Notes: generated from the sequence alone by a model not told the origin. A stretch of 64,000 bases of DNA from Dermatemys mawii (GCA_007922305.1 ML677335.1:41354949-41418948), one strand, 5' to 3'; shown: positions 10,571 through 24,024, counted from the first letter of the stretch. Numbers and translations: made by a program.

Positions 10571-12317
10571 TGACCCCAGCTCTACGTTGTAATCTCGCCC
10601 AAACCAGCCTGGGCAGTCGATAATTTACACAGAGTCCAAGTGCGATGTCAACCCTTCTGCATTAGGCACTGGCTGGAGATCACCAACTCATTGCAGATAG
10701 CAGCTAATGAGTTTTGCATGGGCTCACAACTTTATTTTACTACTGAGCTTGGCTGATGTGAACAGACATCTAGAGGCTCAATCCATTCATGAACCATCAA
10801 GTCCCTGGAAAAGCAGTTTTATCATTTGGTATCATTCTAATATTGGCCTCCAGTATAAGTATTATTTCAATATGGCTTTTTAATTTGATAAATCACTTCC
10901 ACTCAGTATGGAATTGTTTTATCATAGTGGAAAAACAGTTGGCAGTGCTATTAATGATAATTCTGTAATTCTGTGGTTATATATTTTTAGTATGCCCAGC
11001 GTGCTGAATTTAACAGAAGTATCCCAAGGGTGTCAACTCAGTAGAATTTTACTGAAATGAAAAACATCAAGATGTAACTTTCAGTTTGAAACTGTTTTTT
11101 TTTTCATATTGGAACAGCTTCTTGAGTGACATGCATGGTCAATTATCTGAAGATAATGATTAATGTTACTGCAATGGAGTGCCAGTAATTTTATGCTATT
11201 GAGAGAGTTTAAGTTTGGAGCCATACTAAAGCAGAATTAGCAAAGGAAACTGAGGGGCTTTCACAGAATTTTCTGTTTTCAGGGAGTAGAATATTAATGC
11301 AGCTAGTGTTAGTTATTGAATGTAAATAAACACAGGCCGAGAAATCAAAGGTAGAATAAGGGTCAGGCTTCTGTCATTTTTGCTATATTCCCAGAAGGCC
11401 TCTTCTCTCAAGTAGCACCTCATACAGAATGCACAAAAATGAGGGGTTTAGTCAATTAAGTTTGTTTAAATAACATTAGTGGGGATAAGGCTGAATGATT
11501 TTGGAAAGTGTTATCCTAGTGTTCAGAGACCTGCTGCTTAGGCAGCCAGCCAAAATTTATCTCCATGGATTCGCAACAATCAAGGCCTTGACAAGTTTTA
11601 TGTTCAAAGAAAACCAGTTAGTCAATTAGCTGTTAAGGACTTCAAAACATCTTTTTGTTAGTATGACACTGATTTAAAAGATAAAAGCCTAAGCAATGCC
11701 TCAATAGTTTTCAATCCTTTCCCTAAACTCTTCTGATGTGGGAGGGTGGGGGCGGGAAAAAAGCCCTGCTAAAACAGAGCATAATAGCTGACCAGTTGCC
11801 AATCACTTAGGGTAACTCTTCCATTAGTAAGTGGTACATATTCTCTAAAATACAAAGAAGGTTTCAATGGCTTTTACAGTTTCAGACTCCAGTTGCTTCT
11901 CTAATTGGATGACTCAATTTAATTTTGAATTAAGTAAAAGAAAAAGTATTACATTCTATTACATGGCAACTTTGGCAGAAAGCAAGCAAGCAAGCAAGCA
12001 ATGTACTGTTCATATTGTTTTAGGTTTGCACATTAAGAGTTAGATTCTTCTTGCAGCGTTGCAGTTCAGAATGTCAAAATTCTAGACTACTTTGTGCATT
12101 TAAAGGGCTAGACCACAGTCTCTGCACTACTGGGAAGACAACAAGTGAATGAGCTACATTTGCTCTTTGCAAAGAACATTTTTGAGCTCTGCGAAGGAGA
12201 AAACTGAGAAATGATCTCTGTCAGTATTTTTCATGTTGCCTAGCTAGTTCTGCCAAAAGTTATTGGACCCAGTGCAGAAAACTAACTACAGGGTGAAATT
12301 CTGTGGTCAAACTACAT
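10571..12317. other. unannotated AT-rich stretch
   Basis: No coding region or recognised repeat except a short (AAGC)n run at 11981-12001. Could be ordinary intergenic or intronic sequence. Confidence 0.5.
11981..12001. repeat. (AGCA)n tetranucleotide repeat
   Basis: Five uninterrupted units of agca. Confidence 0.9.
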
Positions 12318-12374
12318 TATACAGGAGGTCAGAGTCAAGGACCATAATGGTTTTTCTGGCCTTGGCATCTATCA
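12318..12374 (+). mobile_element. CR1 3'-end fragment
   Basis: 'gaccataatggtttttctgg' then 'ccttggcatctatc' matches the last bases of the CR1 subfamily whose complement lies at 21003-21060. Only about 60 bp of the 3' end remain. Confidence 0.6.
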
Positions 12375-14780
12375 CTACATCTTCCTACTGTCTTTCAACC
12401 CTCAAAGCACCTATAGGCCTGATTATCAGAGGTGCTCAGCATCACAGTCCAACTGCAATGCCTGGATACTACCATGCTGAATGCATTGAAGATAATGTCT
12501 GCAGATCTGCCCCCCTGCCTCTACTCCTCTTCACCTAACTACCTCAGCTCTCCCTCAAAAGCCACCTGAATAGAAGAACTTTGCAGCATACTTTGAAAGT
12601 CAACAGATTTGAGCTATTTGTTACCATGTGGGGCATGAATTCCAAATTCCAGGGCCCATCACAGAAGACACTGTGCCGAGAATTCCTGCTTATGAACAGC
12701 ACCGATCTTCAGGTTGACAGGTTAGACTTAGATCCAGTTAGTGGCAATTTTGGCAATGGTGCAATTCTGCTGACATCAATGAATTTGTGAATAGGCTGAA
12801 ATTGATTTCTGGGGGCAAAACCTGTTCTTTCTCCATAAGGCCCTGATCGGGGAAAGCATCTCTATTCAGGACAAGCATACGCTTATTTGTTTTCCTGAAT
12901 CAGAGCCTAGATATAGAAGGAGAACAAGGGTCTGGCTCAATGCCCATTGGATACAATGGGAGCATTTATTTTGACTTCAGTGGGTTTTATCTCAGGCCCC
13001 CAGTGTAGTTTCACTGTGTATGCTGTGGTACAATCCGTGTGTGTGATTCCCATTCAGGATATGCATGTGCAAAGAATGTTTGGGGCAGAGTGGGGACAGG
13101 CCAGAAAGGGGTGAGAGTAAACTATTATGCATTGCTTAGATCCTTCAGTCCCTCCCTCCCCCTGAAGAGATAGAAGGTGTTAAGTCTATCGGGCCCACGC
13201 CAGCTATTAGACTGAAGTAGTCTCCCTCTCCAAAACTCTGCTACCAGTCCATCGTCTACAGAGAGGATGCTTAGCATCTATCCTTGCTACTTGTTTTGAG
13301 CACCTTAATGTGTAAATTAAATTACCTGTCATTGGTGGGCGGGTGTTAATTTTCATATTTTTAATGGACTCAGTGGGGAATTTAATATAATGAAGTTGTG
13401 TCTAAAGGTGCTGCCTGGCTAAAAGAACAAGCTTTTGTTTTGTTTAATTTCCAAGTTATAAACTCCATACATCTATGAAACAGAGGTAGTAAAACTTCAG
13501 CTAGATGCAGAGGAATCCTGTATTGCCAAGTGTTTCTTTGGGAGGTGCAGTTTCATGTGTGTTGAACAGATAAACTTATTTTTTTCAGCATTTTAATGAT
13601 CATTAATGGAAATTAAAATGCATCCGTACCTCAGGTTGTCTTCAAGGAGATGTTTTCCTTGACTCATAACTGGTCAAAAAAACAGGACAAAACCTTCACA
13701 AACATGTTAATCAAAAATTTTCACTCGCTTTTACTTGATATTTCAATGTAAAAAAAAATCAACAGAATTTCAAAAGTTGAAACACTGTGACCAACTCTGT
13801 AGGGGTTAAGCTCTAAAAAAATAAAGGGTAGTGGAGTAGAGGCCCGCCCTGATGTACATGCAAACCAATTCATGCCATGGGCCAGCATCCTGCTAACACA
13901 GTCCCCAAATGCTCAGATGGAAGGGAGGTGAGGCCCATACAGCAGTATCTACCCCTCCTTCCTATCCCACAGAAGTTCTTTCAGGTGAATTGCAGACATT
14001 TGTTGCTCTGTGGAGGTAGGGAGGTATATGGCCGGGCTGAGAGAAGGCGAGGCTGCAGGAAAGCCAGTAGACTTGATTCTTCACTGCTTTGGGCCCTGTG
14101 TAATTATTCATATTTGTCAAAGTAGGGTTAACACATTGACAAACAGTGAGAAAACCTAGGGACTTAATGATGGCCCTGTGTTTCTGGAAAGTGGTCCAAG
14201 ACACTCCACTGACGAGTGCATTATCAGTGCTTAGATTGAAATAGAACTAACGCACTACAGATAACGGGGTATAAATTTATTCTTAAGAAATGGTTAAACA
14301 ACATTAGTTGTGACACAAACTGGTAAATGGAAGGACTTTTAGTCATGGATTATATCCTGAGCTAAACTGAGAGGTAATATAAATCATAGTATATGTTGTA
14401 CATTATAAGTCAGCATGGGTACAACCTCCTGCTGAAGGGGGTTGTGGGTTGTAGCTGGGAAGGCAGCCAACAATAGGAAGGTTTAAGAAAGTATAAAGAG
14501 ACCCTGGGCTGATTTACTATTGTGAGATCAGCTGGAAATTTTAAGTTTAGGTCAGGCTCTGATCCAGTTTGAATCCACCTCTAGTTATGATGTAGGCTAA
14601 ATGTAAAGCCAGGTGAAGTGAAACAGTTATTATCATTTGTTAAGTACTGAAAAGCTGCTTGGTATTAAACAATGGACAACAATATGACAGTTCATGCCCT
14701 ATTAGAAGATGTCTAGTGTCCAGAGACCTTAATCTGGACTGGAGCTCAGCTAGGCACTGTAGAAATAGGAAGACAAATAC
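12375..14780. other. unannotated stretch
   Basis: No gene recognised. Around 12925-13008, segments such as 'tttgacttcagtgggtttta' belong to an old dispersed reptile repeat type. Short open frames (12581-12790, 13877-14125, 13962-14204) overlap on opposite strands and show no domain. Confidence 0.4.
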
Positions 14781-14966
14781 AGCCGATTTTCAAACATGAC
14801 TAATGATTTTGAGGTGCCCAGGTTGAGACACCGTGAAAGGGTCTGATTTTTAGAAAGTTCTGAGCATGAACCCTCTGAATATCAGGCCCTTCTAATGTGT
14901 CTCAAATTGGGTGCCCAAAAACTGAGGCATCCACCATCACTGACCATTTTAGAAAATTGTGGCCAT
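14781..14966. repeat. dispersed repeat with 'gattttcaaa...' ends, copy 1
   Basis: Runs from 'cgattttcaaacatgac' to 'attttagaaaattgtggcc', with 'gaggtgcccaggttgagaca', 'ctgatttttagaaagttctg' and 'ctcaaattgggtgcccaaaa'. Related copies lie at about 37.25 and 55.44 kb. I recognise it as an old sauropsid repeat with roughly inverted ends. Confidence 0.5.
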
Positions 14967-16019
14967 TGTACTTGCCTGGATACATTTAGAAATCCTTGGA
15001 CACCCTGAGTTTCACTATGAGTGTTGGGGCCAAACTGAGCCTGGGCCCAAGTCCATGCAACTTCCATTAACTTCATTTGGAGTTTCATGAACCCTCTAAG
15101 TTCTTCAGAGCCCCAAAGCAAAAAACTCAGAGGTGGCCAGAGAGATGGGCAGAGTTGCTGGGAGATGGATGGAATCTGAGGCAAAGAAAAATCCACTTTT
15201 TAATGCATTGTGACTCAATTCAATTCCCCTTGACTTCATTGGGATTTTTCCCATGCACTTTAATGGTTGCTGGATGAGGCCTTTTTATGAATAAGGAATA
15301 GATAAGAGGGAAAAGCATTCTAAGCATATGACTGACTAAGCAATTGAGCAAGATACATAAAGCACATGCCTAACTTTAAGCATATGAATATTCCCATTAA
15401 CATTAAACGTGCTGAACTGGGGCCTAACTGATGATCACTTTTAATTCTCTAACACAGCCACAAGGTCAGGAAAGCACCATGAACTGGCAAATGTAACATG
15501 TTTTTATATTTATACTATAAAAAATAGCTCATATAGTTATGAGTGAATTTGAAAAATTCATTACAATGAATAAGACCACCCAGCTAAGATGCTCTTCTCA
15601 CTCTTCTGATGGCACTGGGGTTACTCCACATTTACAGGGTAGAAGCGAGAGCCGACTTTGGCCTTTTGCATGCAGAATTTCAGCACAGAACAGAGTTTGA
15701 TGGCCATTTACTGCTCTCTCTCCTCCTCCCCTTAAAATGGGGTTTGTAATGAAAACGTGGACACAATCTTCACCATTACTACATGCTGTTATCCTCTTTC
15801 TTTGTGATTTACATGGATGTGCTCTGACTAGTGCAATAGTTACAGATGGCATAGCTTGTTATATATATCATTCCCACACTTATAGAGCAACAAATACATT
15901 CTTTTTAGAGTATGCCTCTGATAAATTTTATTCAAATGTAAAAGGTAATAGGCAGAAAATGTAGTTTGCTTACAAGTTTCCTTTATGGCTGTTTGACTGT
16001 CACTTCTGTGCAGATTTAT
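14967..16019. other. unannotated stretch including a diverged foldback repeat
   Basis: At 15300-15425, 'aagcacatgcctaactttaa' and 'tcccattaacattaaacgtg' resemble the repeat at 5.44 kb. Otherwise nothing recognised. The open frames at 14882-15196 and 15598-15852 have no domain. Confidence 0.4.
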
Positions 16020-16500
16020 GATAATCATTCTTGCAACAAAAACGTTTACTTCACTGTTTAAATAATAAGGTAATTTGTTACAGCTAATTACTCAAGTGCT
16101 TCCTTAATCTCAATTAAAAGATTCAGGCTGATTTTCTATATTTCTGCAGCAGTATGTTCCAGAAGATCTTGTTAATGTATTCCCAATCACATATTTGTTA
16201 AGGAATGCATGGTCCATGCAAAACTGAAATGCTAAAATACATAGCTGCAATCTTAAACAATGATTTATTGTGACATGGGATGTGGGACATTTCCACAGCT
16301 TTTGTGATTGCAGTAATGAAGCTGTAAACCAAATAGCATGAAATGAAGCAAGGCTTTACAATTTAATCAGCTCGTAAACAGATCTACTGCATCAAGCAAA
16401 TGACATTATTATCCATCCGAAGTAAATCATGCTAATCTCAGGAGATAAAATCAACATCATTAATGGTCACATGTCATATTCATCAACACTAAACCATCCC
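16020..16500. promoter_or_regulatory. candidate conserved noncoding element (speculative)
   Basis: About 480 bp with no recognisable repeat, low CpG, many homeodomain-type ATTA/TAAT cores and no ORF. It reads like the AT-rich conserved noncoding elements found near developmental genes. This is a composition-based guess; conservation cannot be judged from one sequence. Confidence 0.15.
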
Positions 16501-16869
16501 TTTTGACAGATTAATCCTAACTACAGCTCCCACGATGTATGGTAATAGGGCTTGGAGCATACATTTCATTCAGCAGTAGGGTTAACCAGCACTCTTAGTC
16601 TGCTATTACAAATAATTTTTTTATTGATTTACATATTTTAAAATGCATTTAAGGTGAGGTACCATTAAACATCCTGTCACTCTTACATATTTCTCCTTCA
16701 CATTCTCAGATGGTATTAATATAAACTGGAAGCCAAACATTGTAGGCCTTATAAATACTTTGTTTAGCATGCTGTTAGGAGTAATTAAAGATTTCTGCCT
16801 GTTTTTGTAATTCGGCAATGGAAATATGGGACCCTTTTTTTACAGGATTTAGAGACTTATCAATATTGC
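16501..16869. other. unannotated stretch
   Basis: AT-rich, no feature seen. Confidence 0.5.
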
Positions 16870-17005
16870 CATTCTAATGTATTATTTGCAATGCGGAAGT
16901 GCCAGAGGCCTCAATCGTGGATCGGGACCCCATTGTGCTAGGCACTTTACAAACAGAGCAAAAAGACAGTTCCTGCCCCAAAAAGCTTATTGCCCATATC
17001 TGCTT
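16870..17005 (+). mobile_element. L2/MIR-like retroposon remnant
   Basis: 'gggaccccattgtgctaggc' followed by 'cactttacaaacagagca' and 'cagttcctgccccaaaaagc' is the L2-type 3' segment ('...tgctaggcactgtacaaa...cctgccccaaagagctta'). Diverged and truncated. Confidence 0.6.
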
Positions 17006-18325
17006 AATTAATATACTGAGAAAGAACATGCCTGTGCACTTAAGACATCCTCTCAATATTGCAGCTCACTGTGTCCTAAAGAACTATTGTATATTTTTGC
17101 TCACTCTTCAGCTCTTGTGTATTGCATATTTGCTTCCAACACAAAATATACTTATTTATCATGAGACTGACCCTGTATGAATGCTTTTGAAAAGTGTCCA
17201 CTATTCAAAATGTCACTTTCCTTGAACAGGCACTGAATTATATTGACAGGCACATTATCAAGGGCTGCTGACTGACAGAATGAATGACTGCGGCTACATG
17301 CCGCATTGCCAGTCATTGACTGAGTGAGTGCAAAAATTATCTACAACCTTTGTAGATCTAAAGCAGTCTGAACTAAAGCTAGGAAAGAAGATATATGCAA
17401 GTGATTTACTAGTGCAGCATTTATCAACTTAGTACAAACATCTCAACTATACCCAAACTACTTCACTAATGTAGTAATTCATTAATGGTTTATTCTCTCC
17501 TGAGACCAACAATTTTTTTAGACATCCTCTTTATGCAATTATTAATCCGTTTATTTAGAATATGTTAAAATATATTTACGTTTCACTAATGAAATGTCTG
17601 AGGTACAATTTTTAAAAGAACCACAGCCTTATGCAACTGTTTTTAAGCAAACGGAGACTAAGAGACATCCAAAAAAAGTATGAGGGCAAAGCAAGAGCTT
17701 GATATTAAATTTATAGACCAAATAGGGTTGACACAGGCTAGTCAGTGAATTTGGTTAAAAGAGAAGGCAACATCCTCTGTGGATTGTGCTGATGTGTTAA
17801 CAACAGAGTAAATATAAATGTGTATCATTTATTTGACAAAATGATTTATTGTGTGGACTGTTTTTTTCTTTTGTTTTGTTTTTTGATAGACATAATGGTA
17901 GCCTGAAAAGCTACACCACAAAGATTTTTTTCTCTTTGTAAAATCTCATCTATCAATTAGACAAACTAATAAAATGTTACAGTAAGTACATTAATTTCAA
18001 AGCTTAAAAAGTACCAGGGTCAAGTTTACTGGAATCACTTGAACTTAAAAAGATTGTACAACTTAGATTGTTATAATACTTTTTGAGATTTCTTAAGAGT
18101 CTATTTTTTCTCTCAGTTGTATGCCTGAGACACAGGAGTCCTCTGCGTAAGGTAGGAGTTATCACGTTTCCCTCTAGTTATTCCTTCTTCATGTCACTTC
18201 CATTATTGTCTTTTGACTGGAGGGGCGTGCCTATGGAGCTCACCAATATTCTGTCTTAACTGGCCCAGGAGATCACAACTGGGCAATAAATACCCTCTAT
18301 CCTAGTAGGTAATCACCGTCATGGC
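17006..18325. other. unannotated AT-rich stretch
   Basis: No coding signal or recognised repeat end. The open frame at 16899-17180 starts inside the L2/MIR-like remnant and is not a gene. Confidence 0.5.
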
Positions 18326-18615
18326 AATTTTGATTATTAATTATTTGTATCCAGGTAGCACATCAGATGTCTCAAGGGAGATCAGAACCCCAGTCTGCGA
18401 GGTGCTGTATAAACACATAGTAAGATATAGCCCCTGCTAAAAACATCTTATAATCCCAATAGATGAGACAGACAAGAAAAACATTATTCCCATTTTACAG
18501 ATGGAAAACTGTAAGCACAGAGATTCAGCGATTTGCCCAAGGGCACACAGGATCTCTGTGGTAGAGCCAGGAATTGACCCCAGTCCAGTGCCTTAACTGC
18601 AAGCTCATCTCCCAA
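18326..18615 (+). mobile_element. L2/MIR-like retroposon remnant, longer copy
   Basis: Contains 'gaggtgctgtataaacacat', then 'attcccattttacagatgg', 'gatttgcccaagggcacac' and 'gtagagccaggaattgaccc'. This order is characteristic of the L2/MIR 3' tail. It lies antisense to the chance frame at 18484-18696. Confidence 0.7.
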
Positions 18616-21002
18616 CCCAAGGAGCAAGAGATTTTTACAAGCTAACCAGCTCAGGCTCTCAGCATTGCAAGTAAAGAATGAACACCAAGCCAGCACACTG
18701 GCTCAGTCATCTACATTTTGCATTTTGACATTTGGACATGAAATCAAGTGAAGTTTTTTTCACTTGTGAGTATGTTGCTTTTGATTTTCACAAATGTATG
18801 AACACACATGCAGATGGTTACAAAATACCTGTATGAAATTATCTTGGTCTCATTTTAAAAAGCTGCTTTCAAATGACAAAATATTGAGGCTAAAATATGA
18901 CACGGTGATTAAAAATATATGTTCATAGTAATACTTTTGTATTTTGTTTTAGATATGCAGTGAATATGACCCACACTGACCTTTGAAAATATCTTGGCTT
19001 GTTTTTTCAAGTATCCACATTTTAGATCTATCCAAATCACCATCCCTAACCCAGTGCCATTGACAGCCCCATCTTTGCTACTTTTAGTTGGAATAGCTGG
19101 CCAGCTGAGAATTCCCTACGGAGCTGTCATATGGCAAAGCCAGCTCCTGTGTTAGCCCCCACATCCACCCTATTGAAGGGCATAGGACAGATCACAACTA
19201 GGGTACTCCAAATCTCAGCTAAGTCCCTTGTTGACCTTACCAATTGGCAAAGTTTAGAGCAGCCACTAAGTTGCCTCAATGCATGTTTGACCTAGCACAA
19301 AATGGCACACAGAATCAGGGAGCTGTAACTGGATCCCTGATGGCCCATCCCACTCATTTGCACTAAAAGGCGGGGACGCCACCAATATTGTCTCCCGAAT
19401 GTCTGTTCCAAAAGACAATTATGCAGGCAGGTTCTTTTGTAACTGGGCAATTTGAGATGAATGGAAACCTTTGACTGAAGTAAGTTAGATTTTGTAACAT
19501 GGCTAACAGACAGTAGGAATGCTTCTATCACTCATTTTAACTCTGTGCCTTTAAGCATATGAATTCGAGGATTTTACAAGAATAAAGAGACATAATTCCC
19601 TGGAACAAACTAACACCTAGCAATAAAGTAGCCATTCTTTTTTGGCCTTCACCAAGGAACAAGTTTTTAATCAACACATAACAAAAATAATATGAAAACA
19701 AAACAAAACAACATCCTCTTAGACTTGTGCATAAAGAGATTTGGAAGAGAAACATACAGGAGCCACAGTTTACCTGTAGCACAATTCTGCTTCATCTGCA
19801 GCCTTTAGCAAGAGACTTATTAAATGTATCATTAATTTAGTGATAACATTATAAAGAAAACTAGTGACTCTGTTTGTTTTCCTTTCGAGATATAGCTATA
19901 ATAGGACGCCAGGCATGATTTTAATAAGTCATGATACTATTCTATCAGTTGAAGGAGCTATAGAGGGAACCCATGTAGATAACTCGCTGCAGCCTCAAAA
20001 TGATCTTTGTATCTTGACATGATTTATCATTTCATTCCTTAAAAATGAAAAGAAGATGTGATTTCAAATGTCATGCTTTGGTTCCATGAGCCAGATTCCT
20101 GTAATCAATCATCCAAAATAAACTGCATTATTTAGGAGCTATTTGAAGGGAGACAAGTCAAAAACATGATTAAAAAAAACATGGTCAAAAAAATTGCTGG
20201 GGGAAAAAAAAAAGAGGGCTTAGATTATAAAGCATCTGAATTTTTTATACATACATGTTGATTGTTGTTTTGTGTTTAGGGCAATTTTATAAAATAAATC
20301 AATCCAATGAGCACGGGCTGCAAAACAAAGTGTTTATACACGCTACTAACATCAATTTAACAGCTGATTATTAAGAAAAGGCACCACTAAAATAGTATGG
20401 TAATCATCTTTCACAATCATAGGCAAATGGAGGACACAGGGGACGTGCAATAAGATAGGAAAGGCTTGACTGAGCACCGTGTAGACATTTGCCCTTGCGC
20501 AGATTGGCCATAACTCACGCCCAGATCAGAATGGTAGCATTTTATGCACACTGTAGACAGGTGTAAAGGATGACACCATGTGCCAGGCAATATAGAATCA
20601 GATCCTAAACCTCTCATCTGTAGCTTGTCAGTGTGGATTTGGCCCAGGTTTGTAAAGACTAATGACAAAAAAAAAAAAAAAAAAGACGGACTAATGGCCA
20701 TCTAAGCTAGTGGCCAACATGTGTTGGTGGTCTCAGCCTAGCTGTTAGGTCCGACCTTGAGTCTGGAAATGCCTTTAAAGATCAGTGTAAAAGATATAGG
20801 GTGAAGCAATAATTAAAGTACACGTCATATTTGTGGCATGACATACAGCACTCATATATGCTGTGGGAACATTAGATACACAGAGTCTGCTCTTGGTTAC
20901 ACCACTAAAATGGAGAAAGAAAGTAAGTGGTAAAGTAGTTTAGCTTGACCCAATTAAGTACTCAGTGGGGTGGCAATAGGAATATGATATTCACAGACAC
21001 AC
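18616..21002. other. unannotated AT-rich stretch
   Basis: No gene or repeat family recognised, apart from an A-run near 20668-20684. 19780-20200 is another repeat-free, ATTA-rich block. Minus-strand frames at 19292-19782 and 20417-20701 show no domain. Confidence 0.4.
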
Positions 21003-21392
21003 AGATTCCCAGGCCAGAAGGAACCATAGTGATACTTTAGTCTGATACCTGTGTAACACAGTCATAGAACTTCCCCCAAACAATTTCTAGAGCAGATCTT
21101 TTAGAAGAGCTCCAATCTTGAATTAAAAATGGTCAGGGATGGAGAATCCACCATGATCATTGGTTAATTGTTTTGGAGGTTAAATACTCTTACTGTTAAA
21201 AATGTACTCTTGGTTTTCAGTCTGAATTTGTGTAGCTTGAACTTCCAGCCATTGGATCATGTTATATCTTTCTCTGCTAGACTGAAGAGCTCATTATTAA
21301 ATAGTTTTCCCAGTTTATGTTCCTACAGACTGTAATCAACCCTTAACCTTTTAATTAAGCTAAATAGATTGAGCTCCTTGAGTCTATCACAA
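21003..21392 (-). mobile_element. CR1 LINE 3' portion
   Basis: The plus strand reads 'attcccaggccagaaggaac' at the element's 3' end, then 'catagaacttcccccaaac', 'ggagaatccaccatgatca' and 'attgagctccttgagtctat'. These are complementary to the end of a turtle CR1 subfamily 3' region. It abuts the plus-strand LINE that follows, head to head. Confidence 0.75.
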
Positions 21393-23225
21393 AAAAGTGG
21401 TACAGTGGCAAAACAAAAATGGTAAAAGAAGCAGTTAGAGGCAAAAAAGCATCATTTAAAAAGTGGATGTTAAATCCTATTGAGGAAAATAGGAAGGATC
21501 ATTAACTCTAGCAAGTGAAGTGTAAAAACATAATCAGACAGGCCAAAAGAGAATTTGAAAAACACCTAGTCAAAGACTTCAAAAGTTACAGCAAATTCTT
21601 TTTTAAGTCCATCAGAAGCAGGAAGCCTGCTAAACCACCAGTGGAGCCACTGGATGATCGAGATGCTATAGGTGCACTCAAGGAAGATATGGCCATTGCG
21701 GAGAAACTAAATGAATTCTTTGAATAGGTCTTCACAGATGAGTATGTTAGGGAGATTCCTAAACTTGAGCCATTCTTTTTAGGTGACAAATCTGGGGAAT
21801 TGTTACAGATTGAGGTGTCATTAGAGAAGATTTTGGAACAAATTGATAAATTACACAGCAATAAGTCACCAGGACCAGATGGTATTCACCCAAGAATTCT
21901 AAAGGAATTCAAATATGAAATGGCAGAAGTACTAACTATGGTATGTAACCTATCATTTAGATCAGATTTTGTACCAAATGACAATAGCTAATTTGGATAG
22001 CTAAAGAGGATAGCTAATGTGATGCCAATTTTTACTTAAAAAAAAAAAAAGGCTTCAGAGGTGATCCTGACAATTACAGGCCAATCAGCCTAACTTCAGT
22101 ACTGGGCTGGTTGAAACTATAGTAAAGAACAGCATTGTCAGATACATAGATGAACATGATTTGTTGGGAGAGAGTCAAGATGGTTTTTGTAAAGGGAAAT
22201 CATGCCTCACCAATGTACTAGAATTCTTTGAGAAGGTCAACAAACATGTCGACAAGGGGGATCCAGTGGATATAGTGTAATTAGATTTTCAGAAAGCTTT
22301 TGACAAACTCTCTCATCAGAGGCTCTTAAACAAAGTAAGTTGTCATGGGATTATAGGGAAGGTCCTTTCACTTATCAGTAAGTGATTAAAAGATAGGAAA
22401 CAAAGGGTAGGAATGAATGGTCAGTATTCAGAATGGAGTGAGGTAAATAGTGGTGTCCCTCAGGGATCTGTTACAAAGAGCTCTCACAAAACTGGGTGAC
22501 TGGGCAACAAAATAGCAGATGAAATTCAAAGTTGATAAATGCAGAAAGTAATACACATTGGAAAACATAATCCCAACGGTACATATACAATGAATAGTAA
22601 CAGCTAATTTAGATCCATGAAGAAAGATATTGGAGACATGGTGGATAGTTCCCAGAAGACATTCACTCAATATGCAGTGGCAGTCAAAAAAAAAAAATCT
22701 AACAGAACATTGGGAATCTTTAGGAAGGGGATAGCTAATAAGACAGAAAATATTATACTGCCTCTATTTAAATCCATAGTATGCCCGCACCTTGAATACT
22801 GTGTGCAGAATTGGTCATCTCTTCTCAAAAAAAAATAAATATTGGAATTAGAAGAGGGATGGAAATGGGCAACAGCTTCCATTTGAGGAGAGATTGATAA
22901 CACTGGGACTTTTCAATTTGGTATAGTGATGACTAAGATGGGGATATGATATAGATATAGACCCAGTGGTCTATAAAATCATAAAGGGTGTGGAGAAGAT
23001 GAATAAGGAATATTTATTCCTTCACATAACACAAGAACTACGGGCCACCAAATGACATTAATAAGCAGCAGGTTTAAAATGAACAGAAGGAAGTACTTCT
23101 TCACACAACGCACAGGCAACCTATGGAACTCTTTGTCAGAGGATATTGTAAAAACCAAAACTATAACAAGGTTCATAAAAGAAAGAGCATTATGCATGAT
23201 AGCAAGGTGAAAGCTCACCTAAATC
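21393..23225 (+). pseudogene. CR1/L2-type LINE ORF2 (reverse transcriptase) pseudogene
   Basis: A decayed non-LTR retrotransposon ORF2 on the plus strand. In order: a pre-RT linker (frame 21515-21727), SPGPDGIHPRIL near 21866, DNYRPISL near 22068, LDFQKAFD near 22280 (catalytic motif A, first Asp retained) and SGVPQGS near 22449. The text then jumps directly to the segment normally lying after the YADD box (KLGDW, then a degenerate thumb), so the catalytic motif C and about 50-60 residues are deleted around 22470-22476. The C-terminal ICPHLEYC-like region follows near 22780, then CR1-like tail with 'gaaggaagtacttcttcaca'. Many stops and A-run slippage sites. No terminal duplication found. Confidence 0.8.
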
Positions 23226-24000
23226 TGCAAGTTAAAATCTTATAAAAAAAAACAAGGAAACATTCCTTTATGCTTACTGAGGTCCAAGTCAACAAGCAGA
23301 ATTTATGTGGGTCATTATTCAGCTAAATTGTATTAGCCACTCTTTTTTGTGTTCTATCATCTATACTTAATAATGACATAAGAGAGAAGTGCCATATCTA
23401 ATCTTTCAGCTTTAGATTTCTCTGGGTGTAAATGAGGAAAACCAAGTCAAGCAGAAGAGAAAAATCTACCCTTTCAAAAAAAACATATTACAATAAAAAC
23501 ACTTTACATGATACAAACGTTCATTGTGGCATTGTGCGCTTCTAACTTCTCTATGGAAGGAGCAGCAGATTCCCCGTGCGACACTGGGATTGTCATACTT
23601 AATTTGAGTTGTGAGTGAAAAAGATACAAACGCAGATCCAGTGCTCCCTGAGACCATTGGGAATGGAATTGGACACTTTGTGACTTGTGGCTCTATTAAT
23701 CTTTACTGCCATAAGCTGAATTAATGTTTGCATTTTTATTTTAGAAATAAATAGGTGAGTTTTGGGGGGTGGTTGTGTGTTTGAGGTTTGTTTGGTGACT
23801 ATATGCCAACTATTCTCATAACCAACCAAGAAAATTCAAGTTTCTCAACTCATTCCAGTTTCATAACTAAAAAGAGAAAAGAGGATTAATAATTCCCTTA
23901 CCTCACACAAATGTGTGTATGTCAGGAACACTCTCTTTTTATTTATGAGTGAAATGGGTGATGAGTCCTTAAACTTTATTTTGCTTTAACATGGAGTTGT
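23226..24000. other. unannotated stretch
   Basis: No domain or repeat family recognised. Short minus-strand frames at 23466-23829 are not convincing. Confidence 0.45.
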
Positions 24001-24024
24001 GGGACAGGAAAGGTTGGGAACCAC
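24001..24024. mobile_element. hAT end fragment
   Basis: 'aggttgggaaccactg' is a typical right terminal repeat of a hAT element (complement CAGTGGTTCCCAACC). The partner end was not found nearby. Confidence 0.35.

Noticed and set aside
10184..12001. CRISPR-like periodicity from microsatellites
   Set aside because: The (TA)n and (AGCA)n runs are simple repeats without spacers; the window is vertebrate.
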